Counted from the first letter of the stretch, positions 40,629 to 49,019 are shown. The stretch: DNA of 64,000 nucleotides from Confluentibacter lentus (GCF_002806995.1 NZ_NIHE01000001.1:496001-560000); one strand, 5' to 3'. Notes: a model not told the origin generated them from the letters alone. Translations and numbers: made by a program.

Positions 40629-40952
40629 TTAGCACTTATTTCTGTTATAGAATCGGCATTTCCAGGCTTCTTTAAATGCCATGCGTTCTTCTGGCGACAT
40701 ATTTTTAATTTTGTTGATGAACTGCCTTTTACTCCTACCATGGTTGGGATTTCCGCATTTTGAAAAACTGCCAAATAGTATTTTACTCAGCACTAAAATT
40801 CCCATGGCTTGCCAATAAGTTATGGATTTTACATAAATGATTTCGGGTAAAATAGCGTTCCAGAGCCACATTACGATAAATGTTAGTCCGAATAGAATGA
40901 CTATGGGAACTAAAAAAAAGAATTTTCTTTTTGATCTGAATGTATGGTTCAT
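40629..40952 (-). CDS. Small membrane protein, partner of the sigma factor
   Basis: A 107-residue protein with two hydrophobic helices: about 11-32 (FFLVPIVILFGLTFIVMWLW) and about 43-60 (around YWQAMGILVLSKILFG). A basic/Cys tail follows, with KCGNPNHGRSKRQF, MSPEERMAFKEAW and KCRFYNRNKC. The layout helix, WN-x-hhP, TYWQA-hGhhhLxxhLFG, MSPEER is one I have seen in small genes after sigma factors in several phyla. It lies ten bases after the sigma gene and may be its anti-sigma factor or membrane sensor. That role is inference; no zinc-binding anti-sigma motif HxxxCxxC is present. Confidence 0.65.
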   Translation of the reverse strand: MNHTFRSKRKFFFLVPIVILFGLTFIVMWLWNAILPEIIYVKSITYWQAMGILVLSKILFGSFSKCGNPNHGRSKRQFINKIKNMSPEERMAFKEAWKCRFYNRNKC

Positions 40953-40962
40953 AATATTTCGT

Positions 40963-41541
40963 TTAATCGTTGTTTAAGTCTTCGTATAATAGTTTAAGTT
41001 TGAGCCTTAAATGCTTTACGGCATAAGATTTCCTGCTTATAATGGTTTTGATGTTTTCGCCTTCGTCGTCAGCAATTTGTTGAAGTGTTTTGTTGTTAAA
41101 CTCATTTTCTACATATACCAAACGTTGTTTTTCAGGAAGTTCATCAAGCGCGTTTAAAAGTGCTTGCCAAATATCTTCTTGAAAAAGTTTTAGTTCTGTA
41201 GATTCTGAGTCCATCAACAAAATATCCTTAATCATTAAGGTTTCATTGTCGTCTTCATAAGTGTAATCTTCTAAATTTTTTGTTTTCTTTTTTCGGTAAT
41301 TATCAGTTATCTTATTCCGGGTCACCGAAAACAGCCAATTACTAATATTTACTATGTCCGATATATTGGTAAGATTGCTAAGTTGAAACCAAACTTCCTG
41401 CAAAATATCCTCTGCATCTTCTGCACTTCTAACTTTCGGTTTTATGAAAGTCATAAGCTTTTCGCCATACTTGTTTACGGTATGCGAAATGATATGTTCC
41501 TTTTCTTGTTTGGACATAGTAAAGGGTTCTGGTGGCCTCAT
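40963..41541 (-). CDS. ECF-type RNA polymerase sigma factor
   Basis: A 192-residue sigma-70 family member with region 2 (about 20-90; AEDAEDILQEVWFQLSNL, then SNWLFSVTRNKITDNYRKKK) and region 4 (about 130-185; LDELPEKQRLVYVENEFNNK then LQQIADDEGENIKTIISRK). Regions 1 and 3 are absent, as in group 4. Length and motifs fit well. The adjacent small membrane protein gene suggests control by membrane sequestration. No target promoters can be named from this window. Confidence 0.9.
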   Translation of the reverse strand: MRPPEPFTMSKQEKEHIISHTVNKYGEKLMTFIKPKVRSAEDAEDILQEVWFQLSNLTNISDIVNISNWLFSVTRNKITDNYRKKKTKNLEDYTYEDDNETLMIKDILLMDSESTELKLFQEDIWQALLNALDELPEKQRLVYVENEFNNKTLQQIADDEGENIKTIISRKSYAVKHLRLKLKLLYEDLNND

Positions 41542-41636
41542 ATAGTATAAGACGAATGAAACCGTGTTTTACTTTAAATTATTTGTAAAATTAAAAGAAG
41601 TCTTTGTGTTATTTTGTAGTTCAAACAATAATTAGC

Positions 41637-41668
41637 TTGTTATTATTAAGGCTTTTCATGTATTTTTG
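41637..41668 (+). promoter_or_regulatory. Promoter of the polyprenyl synthase gene, next to the start codon
   Basis: TTG (41637-41639), spacer 21, perfect -7 element TATTTTTG (41661-41668), then only four bases before the ATG at 41673. As at tadA, the message may be leaderless. Confidence 0.55.
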
Positions 41669-41672
41669 CTTC

Positions 41673-42647
41673 ATGCTTTCAATAGAAAAATATCAAGAAG
41701 AATTTATTGAATATCTAAACAACTATTCAATTGTAAAAGAACCTAAAGGCCTTTACAGCCCCATTGCGTATATTTTGAACTTGGGAGGCAAGCGTTTACG
41801 CCCTGTTTTAACATTACTGACTGCAGATATTTTTAATGGCGATTATAAAAAAGCATTAAGCGCCGCATTAAGTATTGAGGTTTTTCATAATTTCTCTTTG
41901 GTACATGATGATATTATGGACGATGCGCCCTTACGTCGCGGACAAAAAACCGTTCATGAAAAATGGAACATCAATACTGGTATACTCTCTGGTGATGCCA
42001 TGTTAATTATGGCCTATCAATTATTTGAAAATTATGAGCCAGAAACATTTCAAGCATTGGCAAAATTATTCGGAAAAACAGCATTAGAGGTTTGTGAAGG
42101 CCAACAATACGATGTGGATTTTGAAACCAGAAATGATGTCTCCATTCCTGAATATCTAAAGATGATTGAATTTAAAACAGCTGTTTTGCTTGGTGCTGCT
42201 ATGCAAATGGGCGCTATTATAGCAAATGCTTTAGAAAAAGACCAAGACCGTATTTATGAATTTGGCAAAAATTTAGGGATTGCTTTTCAGTTACAGGATG
42301 ATTACCTGGATGCGTTTGGCGACCCAAAAACCTTTGGAAAACAAGTTGGTGGCGACATTATTGAAAACAAAAAAACATACCTTTATCTAAAAGCTTTAGA
42401 GTTTGCTACAGAAAGCGAAAAAGTATATTTGTTAAAGTTATTTAATGAAAAGCCTATTGACAACCTTTACAAAATAGAGCAAGTTAAAACGCTATTTTTA
42501 ACAACGGGGTCGGCGGAAGCCATTCAAAAAGAAATTAAAAATTATACCAATAAGGCTTTTTCAGTTTTAGAGTCTTTGAACATTTCCGAAGATAAAAAAG
42601 ACCTTTTAAAAGCATTTGGCAATCAATTAATGAACAGAACAATATAA
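41673..42647 (+). CDS. Polyprenyl diphosphate synthase
   Basis: I start at the ATG at 41673 (MLSIEKYQEEFIEYL; 324 residues). The longer ORF would begin at a TTG at 41604 and run through the promoter. The two aspartate-rich motifs are present: LVHDDIMDDAPLRRG and QLQDDYLDAFGD, with GGKRLRPVLTLL at the start of the fold. The enzyme extends allylic diphosphates with isopentenyl diphosphate, probably to the octaprenyl or similar chain of menaquinone. It overlaps the next gene by one base (TAATG). Confidence 0.9.
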   Translation: MLSIEKYQEEFIEYLNNYSIVKEPKGLYSPIAYILNLGGKRLRPVLTLLTADIFNGDYKKALSAALSIEVFHNFSLVHDDIMDDAPLRRGQKTVHEKWNINTGILSGDAMLIMAYQLFENYEPETFQALAKLFGKTALEVCEGQQYDVDFETRNDVSIPEYLKMIEFKTAVLLGAAMQMGAIIANALEKDQDRIYEFGKNLGIAFQLQDDYLDAFGDPKTFGKQVGGDIIENKKTYLYLKALEFATESEKVYLLKLFNEKPIDNLYKIEQVKTLFLTTGSAEAIQKEIKNYTNKAFSVLESLNISEDKKDLLKAFGNQLMNRTI

Positions 42648-42997
42648 TGCAATTGCCTGCGACCCTTGAAGATTTAATTAATGAAGCCAATCAATTAAAT
42701 CTATACAACAAATTGGTTCTTCAGCTGAATAAGGATTTTAAATTAGCTAATATTGAGTTAGATTTTCATGAAGACATTTTGCCCACAAGTTTAAAACTAC
42801 TACTTCACGAAACCATTTATAAGCTTATTCAAGAAAAATTTACCGATTACCTAAACCTTCTTTACATTATTGATGTGCCAGAAAACAAAATAAAAGCTTT
42901 AGATGGCAACGATACATTTCAACTCTCTGAAGATGTTTCATTTTTAATATTGAAACGTGAATGGCAAAAGGTTTATCTTAAAAACAAGTACAAATAA
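42647..42997 (+). CDS. Small conserved-looking protein cotranscribed with the polyprenyl synthase
   Basis: A 116-residue soluble protein with no signal, membrane helix or known motif. It starts MQLPATLEDLINEANQLNLY and contains LLHETIYKLIQEKFTDYLNL. The one-base TAATG overlap with the preceding gene implies translational coupling. I recall similar short proteins in this position in flavobacteria but know no function. Confidence 0.7.
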   Translation: MQLPATLEDLINEANQLNLYNKLVLQLNKDFKLANIELDFHEDILPTSLKLLLHETIYKLIQEKFTDYLNLLYIIDVPENKIKALDGNDTFQLSEDVSFLILKREWQKVYLKNKYK

Positions 42998-43000
42998 ATT

Positions 43001-43044
43001 AAATAAGATAAATTTGTCCTATTTAAAAATATGTCTTATATTTG
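43001..43044 (+). promoter_or_regulatory. Promoter and operator of the Rrf2 regulator gene
   Basis: Inverted repeat AAATAAGATAA...TTTGTCCTATTT (43001-43024) overlaps the -33 TTTG (43013-43016). The perfect -7 element TATATTTG is at 43037-43044 (spacer 20). A further half-site, TATGTCTTATATTT, covers the -7 region. Near-identical repeats lie at 43512 and 49032. Confidence 0.7.
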
Positions 43045-43063
43045 TAACCATTAAATTATTAAT

Positions 43064-43498
43064 ATGTTTTCAAAAGCATGCGAATATGGTATTAAAGCGT
43101 CTATTTTCATTGCGATAAATTCGTATGAAGGCAAGCGTGTTAGTCCAAAGGAGATAGCTAAGGAAATTAACTCACCGCAGGCTTTTACAGCAAAAATTTT
43201 ACAAGCTTTGGTAAGACATAAGGTTATTAATTCTGTAAAAGGTGCTTATGGCGGTTTCGAGGTTAACAAAAATGAACTTAAATACATTAAGCTATCGCAA
43301 ATTGTAAAGGCCATTGATGGCGACAACATTTATAACGGATGCGGTTTAGGTTTAGAAAAGTGTGATGAAAACCATCCTTGCCCTGTACACGAGAAATTTA
43401 AAAATGTTAGGGATGAACTAAAACAGATGTTAGAAAACACCAGCTTAGAAGATCTTGCCTTGGATATTAAATCGGGCGTTTCATTTTTAAAGGCTTAA
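43064..43498 (+). CDS. Rrf2-family regulator, NsrR-like iron-sulfur sensor
   Basis: The 144-residue protein has the Rrf2 winged helix: SKACEYGIKASIFIA at the start, SPKEIAKEINSPQAFTAKIL and VINSVKGAYGGF. Three Cys stand in the position of the cluster ligands (Cys93, Cys100, Cys106 in NGCGLGLEKCDENHPCPVHE), as in NsrR and IscR. Next to ric and with an operator shared with nirK, NO sensing through a [Fe-S] cluster is the most likely role. It probably represses itself from the repeat at 43001-43024. Confidence 0.88.
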   Translation: MFSKACEYGIKASIFIAINSYEGKRVSPKEIAKEINSPQAFTAKILQALVRHKVINSVKGAYGGFEVNKNELKYIKLSQIVKAIDGDNIYNGCGLGLEKCDENHPCPVHEKFKNVRDELKQMLENTSLEDLALDIKSGVSFLKA

Positions 43499-43511
43499 AA
43501 AATTTGAATAT

Positions 43512-43535
43512 AAATAGGATAAATATATCCGAAAT
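43512..43535 (+). promoter_or_regulatory. Operator copy in front of ric
   Basis: AAATAGGATAAATATATCCGAAAT, as left half AAATAGGATA and right half TATCCGAAAT, has the same 24-bp frame as the sites at 43001 and 49032, with about 19 of 24 positions shared. It lies 11 to 34 bases before the ric start. Confidence 0.6.
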
Positions 43536-43545
43536 AAACCGTATT

Positions 43546-44277
43546 ATGGAAACAATAAGTAAAAACACCCAAAAACAGATAGGGCAATTTGTTGCCGAAG
43601 ATTTTAGAACCGCAGCGGTATTTTCAAAATATAAAATTGATTTTTGTTGCAATGGCAACAAAACCATTGAAGAAGCTTGCTCAAAAAAAGGTATTGACAA
43701 CAATATTTTAGTAGATGAACTTAAGGCGGTTTTGAACTCTAAAACAGACCAAACGATTGATTATAAATCATGGCCTATAGACTTATTGGCCGAGTATATC
43801 GAAAAAAAACACCATCGATATGTGGAAGAAAAAATTCCGATATTAAAACAGTTTTTAGATAAGTTATGTAAAGTTCATGGCGAAAGACATCCTGAATTAT
43901 TTGAAATCAACGAACTGTTTCTGGGTTGTTCGGGTGAATTGGCATCACACATGAAGAAAGAAGAATTGATTCTTTTTCCGTTTGTTAAAAAAATGGTAAA
44001 GGCAAAATTAGAAAATAGCGCTGTGCCATCGCCAGCCTTTGGGACAGTTGAAAATCCAATTGTCATGATGATGCAAGAACACGAAAATGAAGGAGATCGT
44101 TTCAGGAAAATAGCAGAGCTAACCAATAACTACACTCCACCAGCCGATGGTTGTAACACGTATAAAGTTACCTTTGCCATGCTAAACGAGTTTGAGCAAG
44201 ACTTGCATTTACATATTCATTTAGAAAATAATATTTTATTTCCTGAAGCTATCAAGTTAGAGCAACAATTTAGTTAA
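43546..44277 (+). CDS. ric: Iron-sulfur cluster repair di-iron protein RIC (ScdA/YtfE)
   Basis: The start at 43546 (METISKNTQKQIGQFV, 243 residues) is preferred over the ATG at 43504, which lies before and inside the operator. The N-terminal ScdA domain (DUF542; FRTAAVFSKYKIDFCCNG with the Cys pair) is followed by a hemerythrin-like di-iron domain. Its His/Glu ligands are seen in KKHHRYVEEKI, VHGERHPELFEI, ASHMKKEELILFPF, QEHENEGDRF and HLHIHLENNILFPEAI. RIC repairs Fe-S proteins damaged by NO or oxidants. It follows the Rrf2 gene by 47 bases and is followed by a terminator. Confidence 0.93.
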   Translation: METISKNTQKQIGQFVAEDFRTAAVFSKYKIDFCCNGNKTIEEACSKKGIDNNILVDELKAVLNSKTDQTIDYKSWPIDLLAEYIEKKHHRYVEEKIPILKQFLDKLCKVHGERHPELFEINELFLGCSGELASHMKKEELILFPFVKKMVKAKLENSAVPSPAFGTVENPIVMMMQEHENEGDRFRKIAELTNNYTPPADGCNTYKVTFAMLNEFEQDLHLHIHLENNILFPEAIKLEQQFS

Positions 44278-44318
44278 TGGTTTTAAGCAAAATTTACAGT
44301 TCTTATTTTGTTAATGAA

Positions 44319-44360
44319 AAAAATTCCGAAAGATTACTTTTTGTGTCTTTCGGAATTTTT
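44319..44360 (+). terminator. Terminator after ric
   Basis: Perfect 15-bp stem, AAAAATTCCGAAAGA (44319-44333) with TCTTTCGGAATTTTT (44346-44360), loop of twelve, ending in T. Confidence 0.85.
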
Positions 44361-44394
44361 ATGTTATATTCAAGTTTAACTTAAAATGATTTGA

Positions 44395-45597
44395 ATGCCT
44401 AAAAAACTTGTTTTAGTGTGTTTACTTAACTTTTTCATAGCAGCGGTTTTTGGGTTACTATTGCGTTATGCTTTTGTACAACCCATAGAAATTAATTATC
44501 GCTTTTTAACGCATGCACATTCGCATGTTGCTATGCTGGGGTGGGTGTATTTAATGCTTTATATATTAATAATTCACTACTTTATTCCTAATAAAAAGCC
44601 TATTTATAATCGTTTGTTTTGGGTAACCCAATTGGCTGTGGTTGGGATGTTATTTAGTTTTCCTTTTCAAGGGTATGCAGCGATTTCCATTTCCTTTTCA
44701 ACCTTGCATATTTTTTGTAGTTACTATTTTGCCTATTTAATTTTCAAACATCATAAAACCAACCATAAAGGAACAAGTCGTTTACTTAAAATGGCATTAG
44801 CTTTCATGTTAGTTTCCACTATTGGCGTCTGGTGTTTGGGCCCAGCAGTCGCTATGCTTGGGCAAGCATCGGCATTTTATCAAATAGCTATTCAGTTCTT
44901 TTTACATTTTCAATTCAACGGATGGTTTTTATTGGCTGTTATCGCGGTGTTTTTTCATAAGTTACAACTTCAAGATCCCAAACAATTTCGATTGTTTTTT
45001 AAATTTTTAATCATTTCAATCATTCTCACTTTTGCATTGCCCATAAATTGGTTTGCGCCAAATCCAATTTTATTATGGATTAACGGTATTGGTATTATTT
45101 GCCAATTAACAGCCTTATTTTATTTTGTAATCATTGTAAAATCTCCATTAAAAAAGCTGCTTCAAACGCAAGCAACTATTACAAAATATATGTATGTGTT
45201 TGCATTGGTTTGTTTTGTCCTTAAGATTGTGTTGCAATCGGCATCATTCATTCCTGAAGTTTCAAACTTAGCATACCAACATCGAAATTTCGTCATTGGG
45301 TTCATCCATTTAACCATGTTAGGTGTTATTTCTGGATTTTTATTTGCTTTTTTATTCCAAAACAACTTGATAAAGCATTCTAAAACACTAACTTTCGGAA
45401 TGTATGCCTTTATCCTAGGTTTTGTATTAACAGAACTTATTTTATTGATTCAAGGAGGCTTTTTTTATTTTGGAATAGGTCTGCTACCCAATTATTACTT
45501 AATACTATTCTTATGCAGTATGTTATTGCCTTTAGGCGTTGGATGCCTCATTTATAATATTTTAAACACTCAAGAAAATGTCCCAAAAACCACTTAA
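44395..45597 (+). CDS. Polytopic His-rich membrane protein (heme-copper oxidase I / NnrS-like)
   Basis: A 400-residue protein with about 12 hydrophobic helices. His residues cluster at helix edges: FLTHAHSHVAMLGWVYL (His40, 42, 44), FFLHFQFNGWFLL and HRNFVIGFIHLTMLGVISGF. These recall the heme-binding pattern of heme-copper oxidase subunit I-like and NnrS proteins, and the surrounding NO genes fit such a role. There is no complete copper-site motif as in true oxidases or NorB, so it is probably not a working NO reductase of the usual type. It starts 35 bases after the ric terminator and overlaps the hemerythrin gene by 20 bases. The family is uncertain. Confidence 0.65.
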   Translation: MPKKLVLVCLLNFFIAAVFGLLLRYAFVQPIEINYRFLTHAHSHVAMLGWVYLMLYILIIHYFIPNKKPIYNRLFWVTQLAVVGMLFSFPFQGYAAISISFSTLHIFCSYYFAYLIFKHHKTNHKGTSRLLKMALAFMLVSTIGVWCLGPAVAMLGQASAFYQIAIQFFLHFQFNGWFLLAVIAVFFHKLQLQDPKQFRLFFKFLIISIILTFALPINWFAPNPILLWINGIGIICQLTALFYFVIIVKSPLKKLLQTQATITKYMYVFALVCFVLKIVLQSASFIPEVSNLAYQHRNFVIGFIHLTMLGVISGFLFAFLFQNNLIKHSKTLTFGMYAFILGFVLTELILLIQGGFFYFGIGLLPNYYLILFLCSMLLPLGVGCLIYNILNTQENVPKTT

Positions 45598-46036
45598 ACG
45601 TCACAAAGCATTACAACCATTAAGCAGAGAGCATCACCATGGTTTATTATTATCATGGAAAATTAGAGCTGGATTTAGCAAAAATATAGCACCAGAACGC
45701 ATTAAGATGTATGCGGATTGGTTTTTTAAAACGCATTTAACTTCACATTTTGAAATGGAAGAACAGTATGTTTTTTCAGTTTTAGAACCAAATAATGAGT
45801 TTGTTAAAAAAGCATTGGCAGACCATAAACTTTTAAGGCGTTTGTTTGCAGATGACAATATAGAAATGGCTTTAAGTAAGATTGAAGAAGTGCTGGATGC
45901 CCATATCCGATTTGAAGAACGCGTTTTGTTTCAAGAAATTCAAAAAGTTGCCACTGAATTACAATTAGTGGACATAGAAAAAATTCATCAAGAAACTGAT
46001 TTTGTAGATAAGCTAGATGATGAATTTTGGAAATAA
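45578..46036 (+). CDS. Hemerythrin HHE-domain protein
   Basis: A 152-residue four-helix protein with iron ligands in SREHHHGLLLSWKI (His), HLTSHFEMEEQYVF (His, Glu), LADHKLLRRLF (His) and AHIRFEERVLFQEI (His, Glu). Hemerythrin domains bind O2 or NO, or store iron. It begins 20 bases inside the preceding membrane protein gene (different frame), which implies coupling. Together with ric it gives two di-iron proteins in this NO module. It is convergent with the SCO gene, with seven bases between. Confidence 0.88.
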   Translation: MSQKPLKRHKALQPLSREHHHGLLLSWKIRAGFSKNIAPERIKMYADWFFKTHLTSHFEMEEQYVFSVLEPNNEFVKKALADHKLLRRLFADDNIEMALSKIEEVLDAHIRFEERVLFQEIQKVATELQLVDIEKIHQETDFVDKLDDEFWK

Positions 46037-46042
46037 AACTTT

Positions 46043-46756
46043 TTAAGGTGTCACTTCCATAATAGACGCAATGGTTTCTTTATTATCAACTCCCAAACCT
46101 TCTTGCTGATGCTTTAATTCGCCTTGCGGATTGAATACAGAAATGATATTGGAATGTGAAAAATCTATGGGGGATATTTCTTTGTATTTAACCGATAACA
46201 CATTGGCAAACTCACGAACACCACTTTCGGTACCTTGCAAAAAAGTCCAATGTGCGTCGTCCATAAAGTTTTCTTTGGCAAAGGCTTTTAGTTTTTCAGG
46301 CGTGTCGGTTTCTGGGTCAATGCTTACCATAATAAACTGCATGTTTTTTATCTTTTCGTCAGGAATTTGAGATTCAATGTTACGCATATCCGCAACCAAT
46401 CGGGGACAAGCAGCTTTGCATGAGGTGTAAATCATCACCATTACCAAAGTCTTTCCTTTTAAATCTTTAAGCTGAAATGCTTCCCCTTCTTCGTTATGCC
46501 ATGTAGACGTTAGATTGAAGATGGATTCTTCTGAAACACTATCATCCTCTCCTAATTTCGAGTTCTTTTCAACAAGCGCTAAGTCCATTTTACAAATAGG
46601 ACAACTTCCCTTTCCATTATATGTTTTATCGCCTTCACATTGCATAGGGCACTGATATACTTCAGTAATATTCCCTTTTGATTTTTTATCTGAATTACAA
46701 CTTTGAAATGCAACAAAAACTAGCAGAGCAACTATAGTATATTTTAATGTTTTCAT
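46043..46756 (-). CDS. SCO-family copper chaperone with N-terminal heavy-metal-binding motif
   Basis: A 237-residue lipoprotein (lipobox ALLVFVAFQSCNS, Cys 20). Residues about 34-64 hold a metal-binding module (YQCPMQCEGD...GSCPICKMDL). The SCO1/SenC thioredoxin-like domain follows, with the copper-binding CxxxC in YTSCKAACPRL and the distal His in FSHSNIISVF. SCO proteins deliver copper to CuA or other copper sites in the periplasm. It is the third gene of the nirK operon and overlaps the SUMF1 gene by four bases (ATGA), so it probably loads copper into NirK. Confidence 0.9.
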   Translation of the reverse strand: MKTLKYTIVALLVFVAFQSCNSDKKSKGNITEVYQCPMQCEGDKTYNGKGSCPICKMDLALVEKNSKLGEDDSVSEESIFNLTSTWHNEEGEAFQLKDLKGKTLVMVMIYTSCKAACPRLVADMRNIESQIPDEKIKNMQFIMVSIDPETDTPEKLKAFAKENFMDDAHWTFLQGTESGVREFANVLSVKYKEISPIDFSHSNIISVFNPQGELKHQQEGLGVDNKETIASIMEVTP

Positions 46757-47532
46757 TTTAAGTTATTTATATCTTTTACACAACGAAATCCTAAGTTTTT
46801 CATGGAATACTTGGCTTTTAAACTACCACGAATGGCATAACGCATGAAAGCGGCATAATTCATTAAATCGGTAGCATTCAAAGATGCGCTGCCACAAAAA
46901 AGACTACTGTCTTTGTCTACATCTTTCCTAGATTCTCCAGTTATTAAAATCGAATTGAAATCTAAAGTCCATTCCCAAACCAACCCATGTAAATCATAAA
47001 CGCCCCAAACATTCTTCGGGTTCATCCCAATGGTATTTTCGTTAGAGCGCGGTGCTTCATACCAAGCTAAAATCTGTTCGTTATATGATGGTTTAACGCG
47101 AGCATCTTTGGTGGTTTCATCTGCCATAGCAACATATTCCCATTCGTCAACGGTTGGTAAGCGTTTGCCTTGACATTCACAATAATCTTTTGCAGCAAAC
47201 CAAGACACATAGGTTACTGGACTATTGGGCTTTTCAGAATCTCTAAGTGCAAAATCGTTTTTCCAATTGGTTAAATAGCTCCCATCCACAAATAATTTGA
47301 TGGCTTTCGATTTTTGCCACTTCGGATATTTCTTAACAAAAGCAACATATTCTGCATTTGTAACAGGATAGATATCCATTTCAAAATCCTTTACTTCAAC
47401 AACGGTAGAATCTCTTCCGTACAATGGAATATAACGACTCCCTTTTATAGAAACCATGCCTTTAGACTGTGCAAAAACAAATGTTTGAAACACAAATAAA
47501 GCAAGCAATATTCTAAAGGCATGGTTCTTCAT
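46753..47532 (-). CDS. SUMF1/formylglycine-generating-enzyme-like exported protein
   Basis: The 259-residue protein has a signal peptide (LLALFVFQTFVFAQS) and a SUMF1 (FGE-sulfatase) domain: IYPVTNAEYVAFVKKYP, PVTYVSWFAAKDYCECQGKR, LPTVDEWEYVA, GVYDLHGLVWEWTLDF and GFRCVKD. The family includes formylglycine-generating enzymes that bind copper through two Cys; I cannot confirm those two here, and no sulfatase is nearby. It lies one base after nirK and overlaps SCO, so a role in nitrite reductase maturation or nitrite respiration is likely by position only. Confidence 0.85.
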   Translation of the reverse strand: MKNHAFRILLALFVFQTFVFAQSKGMVSIKGSRYIPLYGRDSTVVEVKDFEMDIYPVTNAEYVAFVKKYPKWQKSKAIKLFVDGSYLTNWKNDFALRDSEKPNSPVTYVSWFAAKDYCECQGKRLPTVDEWEYVAMADETTKDARVKPSYNEQILAWYEAPRSNENTIGMNPKNVWGVYDLHGLVWEWTLDFNSILITGESRKDVDKDSSLFCGSASLNATDLMNYAAFMRYAIRGSLKAKYSMKNLGFRCVKDINNLK

Positions 47533-47533
47533 T

Positions 47534-48982
47534 TTATTTACTGTTTTTAACTTTGTCTACCATCGCTTTGGTGACTACTTTTTTGGAGTTGCCCCAACTA
47601 TTATATACATAAGTTAATACATTGGCAATGTCATCGGATGATAACGATTGTCGTGTCATAACACTATTATATTTTTTACCGTTTACAGTGATTTCGCCTG
47701 TTAAACCTTTAAGTACAACGCCGATGGCTCTATCGACATCTGCATTTAAGTAATCGGATTTTGCCAATGGTGGAAAGGCATTAGGAACTCCTTGTCCTTC
47801 ACCTTGGTGACAAGCAAAACAGGTTTGCATATAGGCTTGTTTCCCAAATTCCATTTGTTCTTCAAAAGATTTAGCAGGAATTTCAGAGGTTACAATTTCA
47901 TCTGTAGTTGGCATGCTTTGGATGCCCGGTCCTTCAGGCAAATAAATATCGTCACGTATTTCTCCAGAGTATATTTTTTTATCTTCTTCTCCTTCTACTT
48001 TCAACATGCCTAAAGCACCTTTATTGAAAGCTCTAAAAATAGAGTGGTCAACGAGGATAAATGTGCCTGGTACATCTACACGAAATTCCACTATAGCGGC
48101 TCCTCCAGCAGGAATTAAAGTTGTTTGCACATTTTCATTAATTACATCACCTCCTTCTACATGGACTTTATCAAATATTTCCCCTATAACGTGAAAGGAT
48201 GATACCAATCCTGGACCTCCGTTACCCACAAAAAGCCTAACCGTTTCCCCTACTTTGGCTGTTATGGCATTATCGCCAGTAAGTGCGCCAACTTTTCCAT
48301 TAAAAACAACATAATCAGCTTTTTCATCAATAGCTTTTTGCATATCGAAAGGTTGCAACCCGCGTTCACCATTAGCACCTTTTGTATAAAAATCGCCTTG
48401 CATAATATAATATTCTTTATCTACTAGCGGTAAACCACCCTCCGGCTCCACTAAAATTAAACCATACATACCGTTAGCAATGTGCATGCCTACAGGTGCA
48501 GTAGCACAATGGTAAACATACAACCCGGGATTTAAGGTCTTGAATGAAAATACTTTTTCGTGTCCTGGAGCGACAAAAGAAGACTCCGCTCCACCACCTG
48601 GGCCAGTCACTGCATGTAAATCTATATTGTGGGGCAACTTGTTGTCTGGATGGTTCTGTAAATGGAACTCCACTTCATCACCTACTCGTGTTCTAATAAA
48701 ACTACCAGGCACCGTACCTCCAAATGTCCAATATACATAGGTTACACCATCGGTCATTTCACCTTCTTTTTCAAGAATTTCCATTTTTACGATGAGTTTT
48801 TTTGCTTTTCTACTTCCAACTGGCGTTGGTACATGTGGCGGTGAGGTTAATTCTGCAAGCATTTCTCTGTTAACAGGAATGTCTGCTGCGTTATCGGAAA
48901 CCGTTTCTTTGTTATCGAAACAAGATGTTAAAAATAGCATGCTGGCTATTGAAAACCCGAATAGGAAATTTGATTGTTTCAT
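47534..48982 (-). CDS. nirK: Copper nitrite reductase with C-terminal cytochrome c domain
   Basis: A 482-residue lipoprotein (lipobox Cys21) that reduces nitrite to NO in the periplasm. Two cupredoxin domains cover about 55-335. Type 1 copper ligands are His118, Cys159, His167 and Met172 ([28 protein letters not shown]). Type 2 ligands are His123, His158 and His313 ([14 protein letters not shown]). The catalytic Asp121 and His264 ([11 protein letters not shown]) are present. A fused c-type cytochrome follows (about 375-480; CFACH with haem Cys388, Cys391, His392 and probable axial Met442), which can feed electrons directly. It heads an operon with the SUMF1 and SCO genes, under an Rrf2-type operator. 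Confidence 0.96.
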   Translation of the reverse strand: MKQSNFLFGFSIASMLFLTSCFDNKETVSDNAADIPVNREMLAELTSPPHVPTPVGSRKAKKLIVKMEILEKEGEMTDGVTYVYWTFGGTVPGSFIRTRVGDEVEFHLQNHPDNKLPHNIDLHAVTGPGGGAESSFVAPGHEKVFSFKTLNPGLYVYHCATAPVGMHIANGMYGLILVEPEGGLPLVDKEYYIMQGDFYTKGANGERGLQPFDMQKAIDEKADYVVFNGKVGALTGDNAITAKVGETVRLFVGNGGPGLVSSFHVIGEIFDKVHVEGGDVINENVQTTLIPAGGAAIVEFRVDVPGTFILVDHSIFRAFNKGALGMLKVEGEEDKKIYSGEIRDDIYLPEGPGIQSMPTTDEIVTSEIPAKSFEEQMEFGKQAYMQTCFACHQGEGQGVPNAFPPLAKSDYLNADVDRAIGVVLKGLTGEITVNGKKYNSVMTRQSLSSDDIANVLTYVYNSWGNSKKVVTKAMVDKVKNSK

Positions 48983-49019
48983 TTTTATCGTTTTCGTTTA
49001 GTATTAATAATTTAGATAT

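Noticed and set aside
41604-41672. N-terminal extension of the polyprenyl synthase from a TTG codon
   Set aside because: The stretch contains the -33 and -7 elements of the promoter and codes for a hydrophobic tail not found in the family; the ATG at 41673 is preferred.
43504-43545. Upstream start of ric
   Set aside because: The codons coincide with the Rrf2-type operator and do not resemble the family; the ATG at 43546 begins the ScdA domain.
44395-45597. Calling this protein NorB (NO reductase)
   Set aside because: The usual NorB haem/iron-site motifs and the glutamates are not seen; only a loose His pattern is shared.
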